From [Clostridium] colinum (GTDB lineage Bacteria > Bacillota > Clostridia > Lachnospirales > CAG-274), in contig NZ_OW712331.1 in assembly GCF_940677205.1 (NCBI RefSeq), positions 62,001 through 126,000 on the forward strand: a DNA stretch of 64,000 nucleotides, in the 5' to 3' direction. The position numbers were made by a program, and so were the translations under genes. Below the pieces are notes generated by a model. It had not been told where the DNA came from and ran no database searches. It saw nothing but the letters and a program-made list of their open reading frames with translations. Every line of letters starts with the position of its first letter. Positions within the stretch are counted from its first letter, which is position 1. Positions 27,330 to 33,779 of the stretch are shown here, in pieces.

Positions 27330-27405
27330 TACTATATAATACAATATATTTTACGAAATTTCTAGTTAAAAGTTTTATAATTTATATTTTTATACAAAAA
27401 TTATG
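27330..27405. repeat. Intergenic repeat unit 1 of the CPBP triplication
   Basis: The sequence around ATACAATATATTTTACG...AAAAGTTTTATAATTTATATTTTTATACAAAAAT recurs at 28435-28512 and 29545-29620, each downstream of a CPBP or HD-GYP-side boundary. It marks the border of the duplicated unit. Confidence 0.75.
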
Positions 27406-28357
27406 TATTAATTAAATGTTTTACTAATGTTAAAAGTAATATTTGTAATATAAACAATAGTATATTTACATAAAAGAATGCTGTAAATACTTTAGGCTTA
27501 TTAGGGTTATTTTTTATTGCAATGTTTTCATCTTTTAATTTTTTTATTTCATTTTTATTATTTTTTATAAATAAAAAGATAGAAAGTAAAAGCAATGGTA
27601 ACGAGATTAAAAATATTATAAACATAATTATAACACTTTCAAAACTAGATAATGTAGATGGTTGGTCAAAGGATGTAGGGATATATTTAACAGAAAGATA
27701 AATTAATATTGCTGCTTTAGCATTAAATATAAAATGCATTATCATACTAGAATATATAGAGTTTGTTATTCTTACTAAAAAAGCCATAAATATGCCTAGT
27801 ACTGTTGTATAAACAAATTGATTTAAATTACCGTGCATCATACCAAAATAAAGACTAGACATTAATACACCTATCAATAAACTATTTTTTTTATAACCAC
27901 TTAATATAGCACCTCTAAAGGCTAATTCTTCTACTATGGCTGGTAATAATGCTATAGTAAAAAGTGATTGAAATAAGTTTAAATTAGATGCTTCTTCATG
28001 TAAAATATCAGAAACTATATCTTTTGAGAAAAGGTCTCCAATAGAAGATATAAACATTAGAAATGGTATTACTGAAAAGCCTATAAATATTATTAAAAAA
28101 ACATTTTTTAAGCTTAAAGGATTTAATGGTATAATTTCTTTAATTTTAACTTTTTTAAAAACTATATACAATGCTATAGGTAATATAAAATGAAAAGTAG
28201 AAGATATAGTGTCAAGTATGTAAGAATTTTTGGGGTTCGACAAAGAAGGAAATATTATCTTAGTAATAGGTACTATAAATACTGATAATACAGCAAATAA
28301 TGTTAATACAAACATAAATAAATTAGGATTTAAATTAGAATTTTTAGGTTCGTTCAT
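27401..28357 (-). CDS. CPBP family intramembrane protease, copy 2
   Basis: A 318-residue membrane protein closely similar to copy 3 along its whole length and less so to copy 1. Catalytic motifs are EELAFRG, FGMMH and HFIFN, all intact. Both copies share the N-terminal MNEPKNSNLNPNLFMF-like leader and the C-terminal NPNKPKVFTAFFYVNI helix. RBS is GGAGGTATAA. It is followed by repeat unit 1 and then the AI-2E gene. It is probably a recent tandem duplicate. Function inferred only from family. Confidence 0.9.
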   Translation of the reverse strand: MNEPKNSNLNPNLFMFVLTLFAVLSVFIVPITKIIFPSLSNPKNSYILDTISSTFHFILPIALYIVFKKVKIKEIIPLNPLSLKNVFLIIFIGFSVIPFLMFISSIGDLFSKDIVSDILHEEASNLNLFQSLFTIALLPAIVEELAFRGAILSGYKKNSLLIGVLMSSLYFGMMHGNLNQFVYTTVLGIFMAFLVRITNSIYSSMIMHFIFNAKAAILIYLSVKYIPTSFDQPSTLSSFESVIIMFIIFLISLPLLLLSIFLFIKNNKNEIKKLKDENIAIKNNPNKPKVFTAFFYVNILLFILQILLLTLVKHLINT

Positions 28358-28434
28358 ATTTATACCTCCATATTTTTATAAACTTTTGAGAGCATGTAAA
28401 ATATCTCTTTAAATGTTTTTACGTATCTTAATAT

Positions 28435-28512
28435 TACATAATACAACATATTTTACGTAAATTTTGGTAAAAAGTTTTTATAATTTACATTTTTATACAA
28501 AAATTACATATT
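28435..28512. repeat. Intergenic repeat unit 2 of the CPBP triplication
   Basis: ATACAACATATTTTACG...AAAAAGTTTTTATAATTTACATTTTTATACAAAAATTA, nearly the same as units 1 and 3. Confidence 0.75.
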
Positions 28513-29463
28513 AATTAAATATTTTATTAATGTTAAGAACAATATCTGTAAGATAAATAATATTATATTTACATAAAAGAATGCTGTAAATACTTTAGGC
28601 TTATTAGGATTATTTTTAATTGCAATGTTTTCATCTTTTAATTTTTTTATTTCATCTTTATTATTTTTTATAAATAAAAATATAGAAAGTAAAAGAAATG
28701 GTAATGAAATTAAAAATATTATAAATACGCTTTTTATATATTTAATAGTAGTTGGTTTAGTGAGTTCATTAAAGGCTGTAGCAGGATTGTTTTTAACTAA
28801 AAAATAAAGAAATATTCCTGCTCTAGCATTAAATATAAAATGCATTATCATACTAGAGTATATAGAATTTGTTATTTTTACTAAAAAAGCCATGAATATA
28901 CCACATAATGTTGTATAAACAAATTGATTTAAATTACCGTGCATCATACCAAAATAAAGGCTAGACATTAACATAGCTGTTATTAAACTATTTTTTTTAT
29001 AACCACTTAATATAACACCTCTAAATGCTAATTCTTCTGCTATGGCTGGTACTAATGCTATGGTAAAAAGCAATTGAAATAAGTTTAAATTAGATGTTTC
29101 TTGATATAATTCATCAATAATTATATTTTCGAAAAAAACATCTCCAATAGAAGATACAAAATCTGTTAATGGTATTACTGAGAAACTTATAAATATTACT
29201 AAAATAAAATTTTTTAAGCTTAAAGGATTTAATGGTATTATGTCTTTAATTTTGACTTTTTTTAAAATCGTGTATAATAATATAGGTAATATAAAATAAA
29301 TAGTAAAAACTATAGGGTTAAGTATGTAAGAATTTTTTGGTTCTAGTAAAGAAGGGATTAATATACCAATAATAATTAGTATAGCTGTTGCTAATGCAGA
29401 AAATAATGTTAAGATAAACATAAATAAATTAGGATTTAAATTAGAATTTTTATGTTCGTTCAT
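28504..29463 (-). CDS. CPBP family intramembrane protease, copy 3
   Basis: A 319-residue membrane protein, nearly a twin of copy 2. Motifs EELAFRG, FGMMH and HFIFN are intact, so both copies may be active. The region preceding EELAFRG (LFTIALVPAIA) and the stretch GNLNQFVYTT are shared with copy 2. Most differences lie in the extracytoplasmic loops and in segment 1, which would fit different peptide partners. First gene on the minus strand in this group; RBS GGAGTAA. Confidence 0.9.
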   Translation of the reverse strand: MNEHKNSNLNPNLFMFILTLFSALATAILIIIGILIPSLLEPKNSYILNPIVFTIYFILPILLYTILKKVKIKDIIPLNPLSLKNFILVIFISFSVIPLTDFVSSIGDVFFENIIIDELYQETSNLNLFQLLFTIALVPAIAEELAFRGVILSGYKKNSLITAMLMSSLYFGMMHGNLNQFVYTTLCGIFMAFLVKITNSIYSSMIMHFIFNARAGIFLYFLVKNNPATAFNELTKPTTIKYIKSVFIIFLISLPFLLLSIFLFIKNNKDEIKKLKDENIAIKNNPNKPKVFTAFFYVNIILFILQILFLTLIKYLINM

Positions 29464-29544
29464 ATTTACTCCTCCGTATTTTTATAAATCTTTAAAAATA
29501 TGTGAAATATTTTTTTAAAAGGTTTTTTAGATATTTTAATATTG

Positions 29545-29620
29545 CATAGTACAATATATTTTACGGAAACTTTAGTAAAAAGTTTTTATAATTTACATTT
29601 TTATACAAAAACTATTGATT
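29545..29620. repeat. Intergenic repeat unit 3 of the CPBP triplication
   Basis: ATATATTTTACGG...AGTAAAAAGTTTTTATAATTTACATTTTTATACAAAAA matches units 1 and 2. Confidence 0.75.
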
Positions 29621-29702
29621 AATTTAATAATTTAGTGGTATACTATAAAAAATAACTAAAATTTTTATTAAAATATGTAAATATTTTAGAAAGGAAGTTT
29701 TT

Positions 29703-30797
29703 ATGGCTAATTTAAAAGTACAAAAGATAAGTGTTAAAAATGCTAAACCTAATATGATTTTAGCAAAAGATGTTGTAAATTCTTCTGGCATAGTAATTTT
29801 AAGTAAAAATACTATGTTAAGTAATATAAATTATGATAAACTTGAATCCAATGGAATAAAATACATAAGTATTTTTGAAAAAAGTGATAATAGTGATGAT
29901 TTTAGTGAAGATATTTTATTAGAAAATAAAGAATCTGAGAGAATAGAAGATAGAAAAGAGTTTAAGCAGTTTAAAAAAAATTATGAAGAAAAAGTTGAAA
30001 AAATAGAAAATCAATTTGTAGCTATTGGTAAAGGTATTGGAATAGAAACAGATACTCTTTATGATGTAGTTATAGATATAGTTAATAATGTAAACTGTAA
30101 AAATGATGTATTTTCTTACTTAGGGCATTTAAAAACTCAAGATTTACATACTTATGCACATAGTTTAAATGTTGCTTTAATATGCAATCTTTTTGGCACT
30201 TGGCTAGGGTATGAAGGAGAACAATTAAAAACACTTACTGTTGCAGGTATGTTGCACGATATTGGCAAGTTAAAAATAGATGAAAATATAATTAAAAAAC
30301 CGGCTAAATTAACTAATGAAGAATACGAATGTATGAAAAAGCATCCTTCCTTAGGATATGAATTAGTTAAAGATTTAGACATACCTAATGAAATAAAATT
30401 AAGTGTATTAATGCATCATGAAAAAATAAATGGAACAGGATACCCTTTAGGGTTAAAAGATGATAGAATAGCATCTACAGCTAAAATAGTTGCTATTTGT
30501 GATATATATGAAGCTATGACAGCTAATAGAGTTTATAGACCACAAATTTGTCCTTTTGAAGTTATAAGAAACTTTGAGCAAAATAGCTATGATATTTTAG
30601 ATACACAATTTTTATTAGCTTTTTTACAAAATATAGCATATACTTATGTAGGAAGTCGTATTATGTTATCTGATGATAGAGAAGCAGAAGTTGTTTTTAT
30701 CAATAATTCTTATTTATCAAAGCCTATTGTAAGAATAAATGATGAGTTTATAGATTTATCTCAAGAAAAAGAACTATATATAAAACATATACTATAA
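29703..30797 (+). CDS. HD-GYP domain phosphodiesterase
   Basis: A 364-residue protein. The N-terminal 130 residues are a polar, lysine-rich module (DUF3391-like start: KISVKNAKPNMILAKDV). The HD-GYP domain then shows the HAHSLNVA His, the metal pair in AGMLHDIGKLKID, MHHEKINGTGYP (the HHExxxGxGYP signature) and AICDIYEAMTANRVYR. HD-GYP proteins hydrolyse cyclic-di-GMP. The substrate loop is intact, so activity is expected. Stands alone between the CPBP group and tadA, ending in a 26-bp palindromic terminator (30794-30819). In the cotJC element. Confidence 0.92.
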   Translation: MANLKVQKISVKNAKPNMILAKDVVNSSGIVILSKNTMLSNINYDKLESNGIKYISIFEKSDNSDDFSEDILLENKESERIEDRKEFKQFKKNYEEKVEKIENQFVAIGKGIGIETDTLYDVVIDIVNNVNCKNDVFSYLGHLKTQDLHTYAHSLNVALICNLFGTWLGYEGEQLKTLTVAGMLHDIGKLKIDENIIKKPAKLTNEEYECMKKHPSLGYELVKDLDIPNEIKLSVLMHHEKINGTGYPLGLKDDRIASTAKIVAICDIYEAMTANRVYRPQICPFEVIRNFEQNSYDILDTQFLLAFLQNIAYTYVGSRIMLSDDREAEVVFINNSYLSKPIVRINDEFIDLSQEKELYIKHIL

Positions 30798-30819
30798 GCA
30801 AGGTAATTACCTTGCTTAT
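30794..30819 (+). terminator. Terminator of the HD-GYP gene
   Basis: Perfect palindrome ATAAGCAAGG-TAATTA-CCTTGCTTAT overlapping the stop codon. Confidence 0.7.
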
Positions 30820-30913
30820 AATTATATTAACCATAGATTTATATTATATAAAATTTATGAGTTTTATTATTTAATTTATATCCACTATTTTTTAAACAAG
30901 GAAGGAACTTTAA

Positions 30914-31381
30914 ATGGAATATAATTTTTTTATGAAAGAAGCTTATAAAGAAGCATTAAAGGCGTATGAAATAAATGAAGTACCGATAGGTTGTGTAATT
31001 ACGTATAATAACCAAATAATATCTAGAGCATATAATAGACGAAATATAGAAAAAAATACATTAAAACATGCAGAAATAATAGCAATAGATAAAGCTTGTA
31101 AAGTTTTAGGAGATTGGCGTTTGGAAGGGTGTAATATTTTTGTTACTGTTGAGCCTTGTCCTATGTGTGCAGGAGCTATATTACAATCTAGGATAGATAA
31201 ACTTATTTTTGCTACCAGAAATAATAAAGCTGGTTGTTGTGGGTCTGTATTAAATATTTTAAATAATAAACAGTTTAATCATAGTGTAGATATAATAGAA
31301 GGTGTTTTACTAGATGAATGTAGTATGTTAATGAAAAATTTTTTTAAAGACCTTAGACGAAAGGATAAAGTTAATGATTGA
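30914..31381 (+). CDS. tadA: tRNA(Arg) adenosine-34 deaminase TadA
   Basis: A 155-residue zinc deaminase that converts A34 of tRNA-Arg(ACG) to inosine, required for reading CGC/CGA codons and normally essential. Zinc/catalytic motifs are HAEIIAIDKA (His and Glu) and PCPMCAGAILQSRI (two Cys). The N-terminal FMKEAYKEALKAYEINEVPIG is typical. ATG behind AAGGAAGG. The HAD gene overlaps its last 8 bp. In many Firmicutes tadA is followed by ffs and dnaX. Here ffs is 11 kb away at the other end of the element. Confidence 0.95.
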   Translation: MEYNFFMKEAYKEALKAYEINEVPIGCVITYNNQIISRAYNRRNIEKNTLKHAEIIAIDKACKVLGDWRLEGCNIFVTVEPCPMCAGAILQSRIDKLIFATRNNKAGCCGSVLNILNNKQFNHSVDIIEGVLLDECSMLMKNFFKDLRRKDKVND

Positions 31382-32018
31382 GTATAAAGGTGTTATTTTT
31401 AACTTGGAGGGAACTATACTAGATTCATTAAATATTTGGGAAAAAGTAGAAAAAATTTTTATAAAAAATAAAAAGATTAACATACCTATAAATTATGAAA
31501 AACATATAAAACATATGAATGTTTTAGAGAGTGCTAACTATATAAATAGCATATGTGAAATAGAAGATACAAAAGAAAATATAGTTGAAGAATTAAAGCA
31601 GTTAGCATATTTTGAATATAAAAAAAATATAAGTTTAAATCTTGGGGTTTATGAATATCTTGTATTTTTAAAGGAGAATAAAATAAAAATAGGTATTGTT
31701 ACAAATTGTGAAAAACAATTTTATGAAGTATGTTTAAAAAGGTATAAAATATACGATTTTTTTGATATTATAATAGATAGTAGTTTTGCAAAAATAGATA
31801 AAGAATATTCAGATATATATAAAAATTGTGCCACAACCTTAGGGCTTGCTCCTAAAAATATTATTGTTTTTGAAAATAAGTTAGAAGCTATAAAAGGGGC
31901 TAAAAAAGCTGGTATGCAAGTTTATTATTTTTATGAAAAAAATAACTTGGAAAACTTAGAAGATATTATACAACAAAGTGATGAATATATAACAGATTTT
32001 AGAGAGCTTATTGTTTAA
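31374..32018 (+). CDS. HAD-like protein with degenerate catalytic motifs
   Basis: A 214-residue protein with the fold and length of beta-phosphoglucomutase/PGP-type HAD phosphatases. Motif I is GVIFNLEGTILDS where DxDGT is expected, so both the nucleophile Asp and the general acid Asp are replaced (N10, E12). Motif II TNC retains Thr; motif III Lys is in KEYSDIY; motif IV reads VFENKLEAIKGAKKAGM with ED changed to EN. It is probably catalytically dead as a phosphatase, with a binding or regulatory role. Overlaps tadA and is presumably cotranscribed. The frame is intact, which argues against a decaying pseudogene. Confidence 0.85.
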   Translation: MIEYKGVIFNLEGTILDSLNIWEKVEKIFIKNKKINIPINYEKHIKHMNVLESANYINSICEIEDTKENIVEELKQLAYFEYKKNISLNLGVYEYLVFLKENKIKIGIVTNCEKQFYEVCLKRYKIYDFFDIIIDSSFAKIDKEYSDIYKNCATTLGLAPKNIIVFENKLEAIKGAKKAGMQVYYFYEKNNLENLEDIIQQSDEYITDFRELIV

Positions 32019-32114
32019 TAAATTAAATATAATAAAAAGACTTTAAAAATAGTCATTTAAAATACACTTATAAAATATTAATAATGTATGACATATTATT
32101 AAAAGGTGTTTATA

Positions 32115-33101
32115 ATGGCTAGAAAAAGTAGGAAAAAATTTAAAATAGATAAAGCTAAAAATAGCGATAAGATATATAAATTAGGTATATATATTAGAGT
32201 ATCTGTAACTGATAATAAAAAAAATAAAAATACAATAGAAAACCAAAAAAATTTTATTTTAGATTATATAAAAGATAAGAAAGAATTTAAACTAATAGAA
32301 ATTTATCAAGATGATAATACTACAGGAACTAATTTTAATAGGGAAGGGTTTAAAAAACTTTTACAAGATATTAAAAAAGGTAAAATAAATTGTATAATAG
32401 TAAAAGATTTATCAAGATTTGGACGAAGTTATATAGAATGTAGTAATTATATCGAAAAAATATTTCCGTTTATAAATGTTAGGTTTATATCTATAAATGA
32501 CAACTATGATAGTAATAACAACAATTCTAATGAAGTATTATTAATCCACCTTAAAAATATAATAAATGAAGTGTATTCAAAAGACATTTCTAAAAAAGTG
32601 TGTACGGCAATTAAAGAAAAACAACAACAAGGAAAATTTATTGGCAATTGGGCAACTTATGGTTATTTAAAAGACCCTAATGATAAAAATAAAATTATAG
32701 TTAATGAAGAAACAAAAGATATTGTAAAAAAAATATTTAACTTAAGATTAAATGGTTATAGTTATACAAAAATAGCCAATATTTTAAATGAAAAAGGAGT
32801 TTTATCTCCATCGGCATATTTATATAGCAAAGGTATTTTAAAGCAAGATAGATTTAAATATTGTAAATGGAGCGATATTTATATAAAAACAATTTTAACA
32901 AATGAAGTTTATATAGGAAATATTGTGCAAGGAAGAAAGAAAACAGAGTTTTTTAATAATAAAGAACAAAAAAATATAAAAAAAGATAAATGGATAATAA
33001 AAGAAGATACACATTCACCAATAATTTCCAAAGATTTATTTTTTAAAGTTCAAAATATAAATTATAAATTATCTAAAGGGAGTAAGACTAATAAAAAATA
33101 A
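32115..33101 (+). CDS. Serine recombinase of the cotJC element (short large-serine type)
   Basis: A 328-residue site-specific recombinase. The resolvase catalytic domain (about 20-165) has Ser30 in GIYIRVS, the conserved NQKNFILDYIK and Arg residues in VKDLSRFGRSYIE. The Recombinase DNA-binding domain (about 175-275) has the GNWATYGYLKDP and NLRLNGYSYTKIANILNEKG signatures. It ends soon after VQNINYKLSKGSKTNKK, where SpoIVCA-type enzymes continue into a Cys4 zinc ribbon and coiled coil; these are absent. ATG at 32115, six bases behind AAAGGTG (the GTG at 32106 lies in that RBS). The stop is 39 bp from the crossover core. Predicted to excise the element and rejoin cotJC. Confidence 0.93.
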   Translation: MARKSRKKFKIDKAKNSDKIYKLGIYIRVSVTDNKKNKNTIENQKNFILDYIKDKKEFKLIEIYQDDNTTGTNFNREGFKKLLQDIKKGKINCIIVKDLSRFGRSYIECSNYIEKIFPFINVRFISINDNYDSNNNNSNEVLLIHLKNIINEVYSKDISKKVCTAIKEKQQQGKFIGNWATYGYLKDPNDKNKIIVNEETKDIVKKIFNLRLNGYSYTKIANILNEKGVLSPSAYLYSKGILKQDRFKYCKWSDIYIKTILTNEVYIGNIVQGRKKTEFFNNKEQKNIKKDKWIIKEDTHSPIISKDLFFKVQNINYKLSKGSKTNKK

Positions 33102-33117
33102 ATTGATATATTAAATT

Positions 33118-33150
33118 AAGTTTATATTTGTCACAATCAGACCACGGCTT
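33118..33150 (+). other. Right attachment junction (attR) of the cotJC intervening element
   Basis: Element arm 33118-33138 ends in TTTGTCACAATC; the shared core is AGA (33139-33141) and the cotJC 3' part follows as C CAC GGC. Joining GTA-GA (left) with C-CAC-GGC (right) gives Val-Asp-His-Gly without a frame change. Confidence 0.8.
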
Positions 33151-33466
33151 AGGTATATATCCAGTAAGTGGTGGTGGAGTTCCATTTTCTACAGAAGGTT
33201 TACAATCAACAGGAAATCCAATAGCAGATTTATATGAAAATTTAGCAGCAGAGCAAAAAGCAAAAGCTACGTATGAATATATATTAAATATGACAGACGA
33301 CCCAGATGTAATAACACCAATAAAATTTTTAAGAGAGAGAGAAGTGGTACATTTCCAAAGATTTGGAGAGGCTTTAAGACTTGTAGAAGATTATTTAGAT
33401 AGTAAAAGACAGTTTATAATAGAAAAGCCTGATAATATGAGACCACAACCAAGAAAAAATAATTAA
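33140..33466 (+). pseudogene. cotJC: cotJC 3' part (108 codons plus stop)
   Basis: From GAC at 33140 the frame encodes DHGLGIYPVSGGGVPF, then GNPIADLYENLAAEQKAKA and FLREREVVHFQRFGEALR, the C-terminal half of CotJC, with a short polar extension (residues after KRQFIIEKP). It contributes the last two helices and their metal ligands (E in AAEQKA, ExxH in EREVVH). An in-frame TTG at 33128 has no ribosome binding site, so independent translation is unlikely. A strong terminator follows (33469-33510), suited to end the reconstituted cotJABC transcript. Joined to 18770-19065 it gives a 206-residue CotJC. Interrupted-gene half rather than decayed pseudogene. Confidence 0.95.
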
Positions 33467-33468
33467 TA

Positions 33469-33510
33469 AAAAAGCAAAGTCATAAAAATTTATGACTTTG
33501 CTTTTTTATT
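33469..33510 (+). terminator. Terminator after cotJC
   Basis: AAAAAGCAAAGTCATAAA / TTTATGACTTTGCTTTTT: an 18-bp perfect stem with T run. Confidence 0.92.
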
Positions 33511-33697
33511 AAAACAAGTATTGGTCATTTTATATAATAAAAATAAATATATAGAAGTATTTATATTTGTTTTAACCAAATGATTATTTGGTGTGTAAAT
33601 ATATATGATTTTTTAAATATAAAATCGAAAATTGTTATAAATTATGTATAACTTTTTAGATAAAATATATAAAAAATATGGATAAATTAATTTATCC

Positions 33698-33726
33698 TTG
33701 ATATTTTTATAAAATTAAGGTATAAT
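33698..33726 (+). promoter_or_regulatory. Sigma-A promoter of the SLH/M23 pair
   Basis: TTGATA (33698-33703), 17-bp spacer, TATAAT (33721-33726), about 54 bp before the ATG. Confidence 0.75.
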
Positions 33727-33779
33727 TGTTACAAATATATTACAAAAATAAAAATTCCTTTGCAACTAAGGAGGATTAT

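Larger units (their letters stand above)
19066..33141 (+). mobile_element. 14.08-kb skin-like intervening element inside cotJC
   Basis: Bounded by the two cotJC halves in direct orientation and ending in a serine recombinase gene, the hallmark of sporulation intervening elements such as skin in sigK. Joining at the shared AGA removes 14,076 bp and restores cotJC in frame. Contents: ffs, pdxT, pdxS, cheV, an asnB-type gene, a HIT gene, three CPBP genes, an AI-2E permease, an HD-GYP gene, tadA, a HAD gene and the recombinase. No phage structural, lysis, replication or repressor genes are seen. Base composition looks like the surrounding chromosome. No recombination directionality factor was recognised. 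Confidence 0.88.

Noticed and set aside
32092-32099. CATATTAT as a sigma-E/K -10 for the recombinase
   Set aside because: Transcription would start inside or after the ribosome binding site (32,103-32,109). No suitable -35 found for this or for AATACACT at 32,061-32,068.
19066-33141. Ordinary prophage insertion
   Set aside because: No capsid, tail, portal, terminase, lysis, repressor or replication gene is present; the cargo is chromosomal in character.
19071-33142. Direct repeat TTGTCA (extended 13 of 15 matches, 19,071-19,085 and 33,128-33,142) as the crossover site
   Set aside because: Joining there shifts the CotJC frame by one base and would add foreign residues. Only the AGA at 19,063/33,139 restores the frame. 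The repeat may instead be part of recombinase-binding arms.
33128-33466. The cotJC 3' part as a separate gene starting at TTG 33,128
   Set aside because: No ribosome binding site, and the upstream residues belong to the element arm, not CotJC.
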